Positions 1 to 10,949 of a DNA stretch of 64,000 bases are shown here, in pieces. This stretch comes from Cryptomeria japonica (taxonomy: Eukaryota > Streptophyta > Pinopsida > Cupressales > Cupressaceae), in NCBI RefSeq assembly GCF_030272615.1, contig NC_081411.1, positions 213,618,654 through 213,682,653 on the forward strand, in the 5' to 3' direction. The translations under genes were made by a program, and so were the position numbers. The notes beneath the pieces were generated by a model. The model saw only the letters and a list, made by a program, of their open reading frames with translations, searched no databases and was not told where the DNA came from. How positions within the stretch are numbered: the first letter of the stretch is position 1; each line of letters starts with the position of its first letter.

Positions 1-418
1 TGTTCTTACCTCGGAACCCCGGAGCTCCGGAGTTCTGAGGTAGGCTATTTTTTCTTGTGTTTGTCACGACCCCGGAACCTCGGAGTCCCAAAATCATTCC
101 TTGTCTCTTTTCATCATTGAAGCCTCAGAATTCTGGAGTCCCAGGATTCTGAGTTCTTCATGTTTTGTTGTTAGTCATTTCAGAACCCCAAAACCTTAGA
201 GTCCAAAATTTATGTTGTCTTTGCAATCCCGGAGTCCCGAAGTTGCTTTGCTTGTTTTTCTTAGTCCACCTCAGAACCCCAGAACCCCAGAATCTAGAGG
301 TTCCCCTGCTTGTTTTTTACCATGGAACCCCAGAGTTCCAAGGTCTGTTTGGCTTTTCTTGTTTGTTGACTTCGGAAGTCCGAAACCCTGGACTCCTGAG
401 GTCGTGTTTAAGGTAATC
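1..418. repeat. Degenerate GC-rich interspersed repeat
   Basis: The motif CGGAACCCCGGAGTCC and variants recur roughly every 50-70 bases, separated by T-rich spacers such as CTTGTTTTTC. The block is far richer in G+C than its surroundings and stops just before a TATA box. It could be a promoter-proximal repeat or part of an LTR U3. It begins before the window, so its full size is unknown. The short open frames inside it change frame with each repeat and are not taken as genes. Confidence 0.6.
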
Positions 419-439
419 GTATGAACATAATTTCGGGGG

Positions 440-447
440 TATAAATA
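440..447 (+). promoter_or_regulatory. TATA box upstream of the 731-4587 reading frame
   Basis: TATAAATA sits in GC-richer context (GGGGG before, GAGG after), a textbook plant TATA arrangement. Transcription would start near 470-480. A leader intron is possible between a GT at 562 and TTTCTTGCAG ending at 716, which would place the ATG at 731 fifteen bases into the next exon. The same arrangement would fit an LTR promoter of a retroelement. The splice call is inference. Confidence 0.45.
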
Positions 448-730
448 GAGGAAATAAAAATTTTGAGCTCATTTGTGCATTTAGATTTTTAGACTTCCTT
501 GCTCTGCCTCCCACCTACGCGCATCCACATCACCAAGTTTTTGAGGTTTTTCTTCCACTAGGTTGGCAGTTTTTTTTTTCCCTCTTTGTGTTTTCTCATT
601 TAGATCTTTTAGTTTTTTAGCTTAGATTTGTTTTTTTAGTTTTTTTTTCTTGTTTTGCATGTTTTAATTGATATATTTGATGATGTGATGGGATAATTTG
701 TGGTTCTTTCTTGCAGCTCAGAAAAATTAG

Positions 731-3700
731 ATGGACCCAACTTCCAGCAAGAAAGGTAAGGAATTGGAGACTCCCCACAACCATGAAGTGTCATTATCAG
801 GGGTAGGTTTATGTTTCAAAACTGGATGATCAAATCAAATGGGTAACTGACATAGAGGTAAGACATGTTAAATTAGAGGATAATGCAACAGAATTGGATA
901 AACCAAGGCTAGAAGCTCCTTACAAGAGAATCAAGAGATCGGGGCTCGTGGAAGCAATTGTTTTTCCTCAATCTATCCAAGCTCTCGAATTCATTATGAC
1001 CATGGAACACTTCTACAATACATACACTAGGAAGTGCATCGATGCCCAAGGAAGGACAGTAATAGATTTATCTACTAATATGTTGGGATATGTGTTTTGT
1101 ATTCCTTCAAGAGAAAAAGAGGTGTTGTTAACAACTAAGGAAGAAGTCGCCGAAGTATGGGATGGGGATACTGCTTCGAGGAAAAGGCATATGAATGAAA
1201 ATTTTCTCGAGGAGGAGATAAAAATAGGATTAAAGGCCATTGACATTCTAAGGGCATATTTCAAGGAGCCACAATGTGACCTGATTATTATGTTGAGCAA
1301 GGCCTTCAGCAAGAGAGATTGCCGACACTTCCACCGATGGATTTTCACTACATGACTATTGTTCTGATTGGCAAGAAATATTTTAATTGGGCTTAGATAT
1401 TATCAGACAATAAATATAAGCAATTGGTATATGTGCATAAAATGAATAAATTCTTCTTCACTTCATATGTTGTCTGGGTAGTGGCTCGAGCAGGAAAATT
1501 TCCAGGGTTGCAAACAAAGGGCCAACTCGGAGATGAGGAAGGACAAAAGAAGGTGTGGGAGTATTACACCCAACTCCCTCTAGGCAATGCAAAGGCACAT
1601 TACAAAAGAATAAACGATGCCTTCCTTTTCCATGTCATCATCAAACTCACAGGTGATACAGGTTATAGAATAAGCCCAAAAGCAATGGCCATAATCAAGG
1701 AATGGGCATGTTGGTTCATTCCAAACAAGCATTCCACGTATATTAGTGTCAGAGGATTCACAAGGAGCCCTATGCTACTGCCAAGATACTGTAATGACCA
1801 CATTATATTATTAGAGTATGTCAGGAAGATGCTTGGGTTGCAATCACTTTTGTCTTCAAAACATAAGACAAGTGTGGATTTTTCAGTTTCTATTGGTTAT
1901 TTTTCTTGTTCTAAGATTCGGGTAGCTAAGACAGCAAAGCAAGAGTTGCAAGATCTAAATTTAAAAGAATTCGGTTATGCTCGAGAGTATTATAACCCAT
2001 ACAGAAAACTAAAGCAAATAATGCCAAAGGCATGTGAGGGGCATAAGTCAAGATTGGAGGATTTTTGGGTTAACATCCAAGATAGTTTTGAAGTCAGAGA
2101 GAAATAGTATTCCAGGCTCTCAGTTCCGCAGATAAGGAATTTTGAAATAGAGACCAATCTCCCTAAAGAGTTAAGGGATGATGGTGATTTATTAGACCCT
2201 ACATATAAGGAATGGGAAATTGATAAGAAGCCCCTCTCTTCAATCAGATGGTCAAGGCATGAAGAGGTGGATATAGATAGAGTAACTCAAACTATTATAA
2301 ATAGAACTAGGCAATCGCTAAGTTTGAGGGTTAAGTCGAGCGCTTTGAAGGGGAGCAAAAGGAATCAACCTTAGGTGTTCCTCAGCCAAGGGCTCATATG
2401 GAGTATTCCTAAAGGACACGGTCCAGTTGCAGAAAGAATACCTCTATGGACCCAAAAGAGGCTATGCAACATGAAGAAAGTATTGAGGAACTCCTCAAGC
2501 AAGTCAAGGAACAAATGAAGAAAGCCAAAATTTTGAAGAAGGCTATTGATTTCTGAGTTAGAGAAGGGTTAGGAGTTGTGCCATTGGGAGAGGTACTCCC
2601 TGCTAGGGAAGAAATTGGGAAAAGACCAAGAGAAGGCACTCAGGAGGAAGATGAACAAGGGAAAAATAATGAAACTAGCCAACCTCCTCCTGATATGACA
2701 AGTACATCTACTCAGCCCTCATCAACGGCAACCACACAGGATCCAATTTTGACATTAACTACTACAACCCCTCTGCCAACATCATTCGATATTTTTGTAA
2801 CAACATCAGCAACATTACCTCAAGTAACTACAGTATTGTTTCCTATTGTAGCAAATGTAAGCATTCATAACATTGAATCAGATTCTGACCAAGAACATGA
2901 GAAAATTATGGAACAACTGGTAAAAAGATGCACCGAAGGGAAGAAGGAAAAGAAGTTTACCAAGCTCAATAAATAGGTACCAGTTGACCCCATGAACATT
3001 GATGAACGGGGTCTACTAGCTAAGTAGCCACTTGGAGGAGAGAAGGAACGAAATGAGCCAGAGGATTCACGGGATGAAAGATTGGTCTTAAATCCAAAAG
3101 ACCAAGAAGATCTACTAAAAGAGATAGCTACCAAGCAAGGTATGGAGAAAACAGATAAAGGTGGCAATGAGTTTGAAGAAGAGATGAGTGATAGGTTAGG
3201 AGAGTTACATAAGAAAAAGCAGTTGAATATTGATGTCACTCTTTGAACTGTCCAAATTCCACTAGCTATATCAACCCAAGAGCAAGCTGGAGAGGAGAAA
3301 GACGAAGCAGAGGATCAGTCAAATGTACATGTGGTGACTGTTGACATCATGTCACATGAAGGTGAAAAGGATAAGGATGTGCCACACTGGTTAAACTTCA
3401 TCTTTGAGAAGAAGAAGTAAGTTGTGCTATCAAAATTTACACTACAATAGGCCATCACTAAAGAACCACGGAAAACAAAGAAGGCAAAGATAATGCATCA
3501 TTTGTCAAGGATGGGTTCTAATGAAGTGATTGTTGATGTAGCAATTCCAAAGCAAGTTGAAGGTCAATACTCCCTAAAATACCAGGTGTCCTAGGTCAAA
3601 CTGGGTAAATAGACCAAGTGGGGAGAGGTAGATACATTGGGACTTGCTATTAGTGTCATCAGGGACCGAATAGAAAAGGAGCACATCTCCCATTCAGAGG

Positions 3701-4587
3701 TCAAGGCACAACTGGAACAATATAAGAAGTTGTTTCTATAGATGGGTAAGCCCTTAGATACATGTATAGATGATAACCTACCTTCAACCTCATCACTCCT
3801 AGAAGGGGATATAAAAGAATTGGTTGAGGTAAGACCGGTGGTAGCTACAGCAAAGGCATGGGCATGAATAAATGCATCTAAAATTAGAATATTCTTTCAA
3901 AACACCATGAGGGAATATGGAAAGGCCATGTAAGGTCAAGGAGGAGTGTTAGCCTCTTGTTCTCAGCAGTGGGAGCGGAAGCTCAACATTTTTGGCAAAC
4001 AGTTTCAAGTTTTGAATAAAGTTTTGAATCTTGGGGAAGAGGTTATAGTAAGAGAAGACTTCTTAGGTGGAGATAGTTGTAAAAATTTGCAATCCTACAT
4101 ATACATTTTGGAGTTGAAGATTGAAATACTTCAACAGTATGGGAAGGATATAACAGGTATTCGGTCTCCCATTCTCATTGTAGTACGGAAGTATAAGAAA
4201 TTTGTAGGGTGGTTATTAGGAGTTTTTGGGCCTAATATGACCAGTGTTGGACATATGGAGGAGGACCGGGTACTCCACCAGTGGGATGCATATGAAGCAT
4301 AGTATTTTACAGCTCCTGCTCAATTTGATGTTGTGTTAATGGACAGGTATACATATTTGATAACTTAGTGTCAACAGGCCACAGAAACAATAGAAGAATT
4401 AGAAGGTGGAAGAAAGAATACGGAGGAGATTTTGAGGAAGTACAAGTTCAGAATCAAACATGTTGTTGATCCTCCTGCTGAAGTGATTGCATGTATTGTT
4501 AGAAATTACAATACCTATAAAAAAGAAGTGAAAGATAAACTTATGGTTGCTAATGATAGCATGACTGTTGGAAGGAGTTTTGCATGA
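731..4587 (+). pseudogene. Long decayed retroelement-type protein gene, family unrecognised
   Basis: A near-continuous coding track runs from the ATG at 731 (MDPTSSKKGKELETP...) to the TGA at 4585-4587, about 1,280 codons, broken by several frameshifts and many in-frame stops. The first third (about 850-2110) is globular, with coding-like composition. Around 2580-2980 it becomes Thr/Ser/Pro-rich. From about 2990 it is Glu/Lys-rich and probably coiled-coil, ending with a Lys-rich stretch. No reverse transcriptase, protease or integrase motif is visible. The layout (N-terminal domain, low-complexity linker, charged C-terminal part) is like the third ORF of the LINE at 24932-26637, although I see no direct sequence match. 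It may be an accessory ORF of a retroelement or a host gene that died. Product not identified. Confidence 0.5.
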
Positions 4588-5734
4588 CACCACACTAGAA
4601 CTTCAACTGCACCTCCAACTTACACTTTAGTTTTGAGCAAAATTTTGCATGACTACGAAAGCCTGGCTCATGTAGCACCGTCTTTGTAGTGCTCTCTCAG
4701 TCCCAGTTTTGTAATGGTTAACTAGAGTCTAAGGCAGAGACTTTCATGTCAACTATGACTCCTTGCTTATTATTTCTTAATTTTAGTAGATTTATTTCCT
4801 AGAAAATAGGACTAGAAAATTTATAAATTGAGGAGTTTGATTCATTTGTAAGGGTCCACAAATTGGTGATTTGAGGCCCACTTAGAGATTTTAGATTTTT
4901 TTTTTTGCAGATTGCTATGAACTAGATTATTTTTGTGATACATTCTTTGAAGTTAATACAAGAAACAACTTATAGATTGCATGATCTATGTGTATGTGCT
5001 ATTAATTGGTTCTTTGTAGTCTGGTAATGTCTATTATTTGAAATCAGCAATGTAATTGGGTCTTATGTTTATTGCTTTATGAATCATATTGTGCACATAA
5101 GTAGTGTATGAGAATTACTGGGATACAGGATATTGTGGTGATATTCTTTCCATGAATTTGTGAGGTTGTTGAATTTCCAGGTTTATTGGAGGTCTGTTAT
5201 TGAATGCTGATTTGGATAAAATTGGTGATTTTTGGATTGCAGAGTACATGCTAAGTAGCTCATTAAGTTTTTATTGAATTAGTTTCATTGTTATTTTCTT
5301 GTTTCCCTATCTTTGCAGTTTATTTCGAAAGAGAATCTTAAATAATAAAATACAAAAAAGTGAAGTTATTGGAAGTTATTAGGATTCTTTTAACTAGCAG
5401 GCCCCTTCACAGGTACAACCGCATCAACCATTGAGCTACCCATCATCGTCGAGACCCGACTATAGAGACCTTGGAGTAGTTAGTTTTTCGGAACTTATTG
5501 CTTTTCAAGAGAGGTGCTTTGCGTTTACACAAATTACCTGACTATTGGTGAGTGTGTCAAAACACCCATCAATAGATTGGTGAAGCATTTTGTGTTTAAA
5601 AAATAGTGGCTTTGGTAAATGAATGTTTTTTTTGCCTCAAATCAACAAAGATGTCTAAAAGTGTGTCTAGGAGTGTAGGAATTATCAAGTAGCTAAGGGG
5701 TTTAGCAGAATGTCAAATTATACTAACCTCTTCC
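4588..5734. other. Non-coding stretch, AT-rich
   Basis: No coding track could be followed on either strand. The sequence is T-rich and may be the 3' flank of the decayed gene on its left and the start of the Gypsy relic on its right. A short GC-richer patch lies around 5400-5460. Confidence 0.5.
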
Positions 5735-6590
5735 AATCTCAAAAGGACCTTGGTAGGATATCAGTATGGATTTTGTGTTGGGATTTCAAGTACTTAAAGG
5801 GGATGTGACTCTATCTTTTTTATGGTGGAACAATTCTCTAAAATGACACACTTCATTCCTTGTAGATGACATGGTTCATATTGCTAATCTATTCTTCTGA
5901 TTAGTGGTAACTTTGCATGGATTACCAAAGAGCATTGTTTCAAATCGGGATGCTAATTTCATTGGGTAATTTTGGAGGACATTATAGAAGAATATGCAAA
6001 CAAACTTGAAATTCAACACAAAATTTCACCCACAAATTGATGGAAAAGCTAAGGAAAAGAATAAGAGATTTGGAAATCTTCTTAGATGCTTGGTAGGAGA
6101 CAAAATAGAAAATTGGGACCTAATATTGCCACAAGCATAGTTTGCATTCAATAATTTAGTAAATTGGAGTACCAAAAGAACACCAATTTAGTCATTACTA
6201 GACAAGACCCTAGGGGAGTAACCAAGCTCTAAAACAATATCCCACAAGATAAGAGGAGTTCAGTGGGAGAGGATTTCATGGAGTACATGGAAACCATCCA
6301 TAAAGACATTAGACAACACTTGGAGATCATGAATAACTAGTATAAGGAGTGAGTACACACCAAGCAAAGATAGTAAGAGTTTGAAGTTAGTGATGAAGTT
6401 ATGGTGTATCTCCAAAAGGAGAGATTTTTGGCTAGCATGTACAACAAGTTAAAGATGAAGAAGTTAGGACCTTAGGAGATCATCCAAAAGTCTTATTCGA
6501 GAAATGCCTACAATGTAGAGTTATTGAAATGTGTAGACATTTCACTAATCTTCAATGTTGTATATTTTTATAAGTTTTAGGGAGAACAAG
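5735..6590 (+). pseudogene. Ty3/Gypsy integrase core and C-terminal remnant
   Basis: Conceptual translation gives the integrase core in order. There is an SMDFVLG-like stretch (first catalytic Asp) near 5760, then a KMTHFIPC-like stretch. Next come SNRDANF (second Asp) near 5945, and HPQIDGKAKEKN near 6030, where Gypsy integrases usually have a Glu. The NWDLILPQA and FAFNN-like segments follow. Further on, the VYLQKERFLASMYNKLKMKK-type linker that precedes the chromodomain region is readable near 6400. Several stop codons and frameshifts interrupt it. Gag, protease and RT are absent upstream, so this is a 5'-truncated relic. It cannot make active enzyme. Confidence 0.85.
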
Positions 6591-7399
6591 AGGATGACAT
6601 AGAATCATTACAACAACAATAACTACCATAAGTACCACCAGAATAGATTGAATAGATCCTAAATAGTTGACCAAATACAACACCTAGAATAAGGAGTACA
6701 GAGAATATCTAGCCAAGTGGAAGAATAAACTAGTGGAAGATACAATCTAGGTCTCAAAGAATGTGTTGAATTAGTTTGGACACACTTGGAAATGTGCAAG
6801 ACACTTTTTAAATAAACTCAGGGGTCTAATGTAGGGGCATCCTGGAAGAACTCAGACTAGACCTATTCCTAGAATCATTTGGATCTTTACAGGCCTTGAC
6901 AAGCTAATGAAGCTTTTCATATGATGGATATGGGACTAAGAAACATCTACATAGTTTCACACCTATTTGCATCAACATTTAGACCATCTTCAAGCAATCG
7001 TGAGCTATACATATGTTACACCAGCTATGGGACCTGGAAAGCCAATGTGGATCACTTACAGTAATGGGAATCGATAGTTAAACACATCTTAAGGCATATG
7101 ATATCATAGACAATATTTAGGGAGTACTTAGGAGGTAGTAGCTAGGGAAGATTAGTTCTAGAAGATTTGTGATTAGTAAATTCACTGTAATAAGCCCATG
7201 GCAGCCTATGTGTCTATATGTGGAGCCAATTAGCCAAATGTGAGGATCATACGAACATTCTATTTTCCTTGATGAAAGATTCATGTTGTTTTTCACATTC
7301 AAACTTGAATTATATTTCTATGTATGTTTGGCTACAAGGTTGGACAATCCATTATGAACCCTCTAACCTTGACCATGTCATGTTCCCCTTACAAAATGA
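6591..7399 (+). other. Tail of the Gypsy relic, possible degraded 3' LTR
   Basis: No gene is visible. A purine-rich CAGGGGTC followed by TAATGTAGGGGCATCC near 6822-6842 could be a polypurine tract and LTR start. No matching 5' LTR is found in the window, so the LTR reading is inference only. Confidence 0.3.
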
Positions 7400-9665
7400 A
7401 TGTCCTAAGAAGGGGAGAATGTTTTTTAAGGGATTTTTCTATCGTATATGACTTTCCATATTGTTTCATGACTATTACTCTATCATGTATACAAATGGTT
7501 TCCCTTCACAAAATATTTTATGGGTTATAAAACTATATTGGAAATTCAAAGGCATCTACAATTGTATATTATTAAACATAAAATGATAATATATTTTTAA
7601 GAGTTCATTTATTAATGTATTATAATTTAATTTTTATAAATCCTTTCAAATATAACTTCCCAAACTACCATCTAATGGAAATATAGCTTAAAATTAAATA
7701 ATAAAATAAACAAATTACTAAAGAGACATTACTAAAGTAAACCAAAATATTCCAACAATAATTAATTACAAAAAATTTCCACATGACCCAATAACTAACT
7801 AAAATTATGCATACCATATTTCATCATCTAAATACACTATATTGTTATATCCCTAGGTATGTAACATTAATTGCGGTACATGAGATGGGAATGTCAAATA
7901 TACAAGGAATGCGGGATAATTTGTTGGCTCGGGAGAACTTCCCTTTGGATTATAATGATAAGGTGGCTTTTCTCAAAGCCTAGGTGGCTGATTTGCAAGT
8001 GATACTAAGGAATATAGATTCTAGTGTCGAAAGCTTAAGGGCTAACAATAAGTCCCTAATTTAAGGAGTGAATTCCCTCACTTTCATAATGAATGGTATA
8101 ATGAGGAAAGCAGTATTTAGCATGGTCCCCGGCTAGGTAAATCTAACAAGAAAGTAGAAGAAAGGGAAAAGGTTGAGGATTGTGACCCTATTGCTAATGA
8201 TTGAAAGAAAAACGTTTACATTCTAGAACAGAATTGGGGTTTTATTGAAAACCCTAAGGATTATTTTTCTTTCTCCTATTTTGCTTGCCATGTTGGCTTC
8301 GTTTAGTTATAGGTTTAATGTTTATGATGACAATTTTAAGACTTATGCTAAATTATTAATATCTAACATGTGTGCCACCTTTATGTTAGGAAGGTTAGTT
8401 AATGGCTTTAGCAGTAATGGCTGGTTTAGATATCCAATTATTTCATAATTATTTTTTATTATGTATGTCTAATGGTCGGTTGTTTTGTGGCTTGTTTTGT
8501 GTTGAACTTGTATGGAATTAGGGCCCTTCCCTACTTACTTAATCAAATACATTATTTCAACCTACCAAAAATATTTGGCATAGAATAATCTACTCATCTT
8601 TCAAGCCAACAAACTCTTAAATTGTGTTCATAGATACCACAAGACATATTTAATGCTCAAAAGGACAAAAGGGGAAAATATTTTTTGTGCACATTTTTTA
8701 TTGCCGTCATTGATTAGTTTCATGTACTAGATCAACTCCGCAAACATAGGGAATTAAACCTATAGCACTTGGATGCGAACTATACATTCATATAATGCAA
8801 TCATCAATTTAAGGTCATAAATTTTTGTATATGGACAAATTAACTCAACACTACATTTGCATTATTCTTCTATTTATTGTCCTAAAAAAGGGAAAAGGTC
8901 TTTTAAAGAATTTTTCTATTGTGTGTGAGTTTCTATATTCTTTCATCACTATTTCTCTATCATCAACACATATGGTTTCCCTTCAGAATAATTTTAATGG
9001 GTTGAGATACTATAGTGGAAAGTCAAAAACACTTACATTTGTATAGGAGTAAAAATAAAATGATAATAATATGATGATAATATTATTGAGAGTTTATTTA
9101 AGAATTCATTACAATTTAATTTTTATAAAGCTTTTCAAATATAACTTTCCAAATTGACATCTAATAAGAATATAACTAATTATTAAATAACAAAATAAAC
9201 AAGTCACTAAAAAGATATTATGAAAGTAAACCCTAATATTCTAACAATAATTAATTACACAAAATGTTCATAAGACCCAATAACTAACTCAAAGAATGTG
9301 TACCACATATCACCATGTCCATATATCTAAATACATTAAAATATCATATCCTTAGATATATAACATACATTAATCAAACCAAAAAAAAATGACCTAAAAT
9401 AACCCATTCATCTTTCGAAACCACAAACTTTTAAATTGTACTCGTAGACACCGCTAGATATATTTAATGCAGTTTTCACATGCACATTTTTTCTTGCACA
9501 TCGTTGATGGGTTCCACGCATTAGATCAACTCCGCAAGCATAGGAGATTAAATCTAAAGCACTTGGATATGAAGTATACATTCATATAATGCAAGCATCA
9601 ATTTAAGGGCATAAATTACTGTATAGTGACAGATTAACTCAACGTTGCATCTGCATTAATCTCGT
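7400..9665. repeat. Tandem duplication of an AT-rich unit of about 0.8 kb
   Basis: Segment A occurs at about 7400-7872 and again at about 8878-9366. Segment C occurs at about 8549-8875 and again at about 9394-9665. The order is A, insertion, C, A', C', so an A+C unit was duplicated in tandem and the first copy was later split by the 7873-8548 insertion. Copies share long stretches, such as TAGATCAACTCCGCAA in both C copies, at moderate divergence. No coding capacity is evident in A or C. Confidence 0.75.
7873..8548 (+). mobile_element. Short retroposed insertion, probably a 5'-truncated LINE-type copy
   Basis: The segment is absent from the second A+C unit. It is flanked by ACATTAATT (7864-7872) and ACATTATTT (8549-8557), an 8/9 match consistent with a decayed target-site duplication. 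Its first half translates to a coiled-coil-like, Asn/Leu/Lys-rich peptide with a few stops (DNLLARENFPLDYNDKVAFL and onward). Its right end, a GGGCCC-centred hairpin followed by CTTACTTAATC, resembles the 3' ends of the two other LINE copies here. It could be a truncated member of the same LINE family carrying only the end of its third ORF, but I cannot align that ORF directly. Confidence 0.45.
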
Positions 9666-10500
9666 ATCATCAGTTATATAGTGAAATATTTTATATTTAC
9701 AATTCAATTATCAAATCCCAATTTTAATTATTTTAAATTTAATCTCCTAGATCATCCTTATAATTCAATTTATGCCATTACAATTATATAGCTTGGTATG
9801 GATGCACCTCTACCCTCTCTGTAATCAGAAGTTTCCTTTGATGTTCAAACGAACTCCCTTTGTTGAGATTAGTAAAATTAACTTCAGATCTATTCCTTCA
9901 CTTAAACTCGTCGACTCAGCAGTATACATCACATTCTACAGATTCTCATGTAATTTCCCTCAAAACACACTCTTTTAAACACATCAGGAAAACCCAAAGA
10001 AGATAGTGTTTATGCAATTTGTTAGGTACAGACCATGCTCCACTATTTACATATTATGCAACATTCAGCAACTAAAATTTCAGATCTCCGGCTAAGAGTA
10101 TTTGTCTGGCATATTAAATCAATCATCCATGCAAATTTGTGTACAAGAAAAACCATATTGATCTAGATCTGACCTGATGGTACCAAATTATTTATTTACT
10201 CAAAAGTTATAATAGACTGAATGAAAATCGCTTCTGCAACGAAACCATCAAAGCAGATTCAAACACAACACACAGAAGAAGAACTAAAATCTTTTTTCAA
10301 TCACATGCGTCGGCACTAAGATCCTGCTCAAAAGGATCTTCACAAGCCCTTATTCACCAAATGAGAAAGAGATGATCAGTAGACTGCAATCCAAAGCTAA
10401 CTGTATGAACTTACAAATTGCATGATAATTAGAACAAATTGGAATAAATGCTAAGTTGTATTATGCAATCCAATGGTAGTTAGATGTGAGTCCGTGCTTT
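9666..10500. other. Non-coding, 3' side of the small minus-strand gene
   Basis: No reading frame with coding character. It would contain the 3' UTR and polyadenylation region of the 10501-10777 gene. An AATAAA on the minus strand lies near 10187. The rest is AT-rich. Confidence 0.4.
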
Positions 10501-10777
10501 TTATGGAGGAGGAGGAGGCGGCGGCGGCCCGTCACCTGGGCAGCAACAACACAAGATGGCCAGACTGCAATACCACAACACAACCATTATCGAGTCATCA
10601 GTATTATAAAAGCCAAACCTCAAACATAAAAGGAAAAACCCTAATCTTAGATTTCAAAACAGAATTTGGAGAATACCATGAATCTATGAAACTGAAAGGA
10701 CCCCAACCACCACCACCTGGAGGTGGAGGACCTCCTGGGCCTCCTGGTCCTCCAGGGGGAGGGCCTCCTGGATCCAT
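10501..10777 (-). CDS. Two-exon gene for a 54-aa Gly/Pro-rich protein with a four-Cys run
   Basis: Exon 1 is 10777-10677 and exon 2 is 10564-10501, both on the minus strand. The intron (10676-10565, 112 nt) starts GTATTC and ends TATTGCAG. Joining 101 and 64 nt gives exactly 55 codons including TAA. Residues 1-24 are Gly/Pro-rich, starting MDPGGPPPGG. Residues 25-42 form a short hydrophobic segment rich in Cys at its end (FSFIDSCLAILCCCC). The tail is PGDG followed by eight prolines. A Cys created at the splice junction fits the pattern. The hydrophobic Cys segment may be palmitoylated or membrane-associated; that is inference. A minus-strand TATA box lies about 100 bases upstream. I do not recognise a named family. 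The overlapping plus-strand frame at 10473-10949 is treated as a shadow. Confidence 0.6.
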
Positions 10778-10879
10778 TTTGAGACGACAACAAAAACAAT
10801 ACTGTTTTCAAATTATGTTCTCTCTTCAGAATGAATGCAGCACCTACACAGAGAAATTCATAACAATGAATTCTGAAAA

Positions 10880-10890
10880 TGTATATAAAT
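10880..10890 (-). promoter_or_regulatory. TATA box of the small Gly/Pro/Cys gene
   Basis: On the minus strand this reads TTTATATAC in the segment GGTATTTATATACATTTT, about 105 bases before the ATG at 10777. This spacing allows a leader of roughly 75 bases. Supported by position only. Confidence 0.4.
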
Positions 10891-10949
10891 ACCAGTTGTT
10901 GCAAAACTGCAGTTCAAGTCTTACGGAAGATTCACGTGTATTGTCATAA

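Noticed and set aside
10473-10949. Plus-strand 158-codon frame with a Pro/Gly collagen-like stretch
   Set aside because: It is antisense to the spliced minus-strand micro-gene; its composition is explained by the complementary Gly/Pro codons, and it has no upstream promoter signal.
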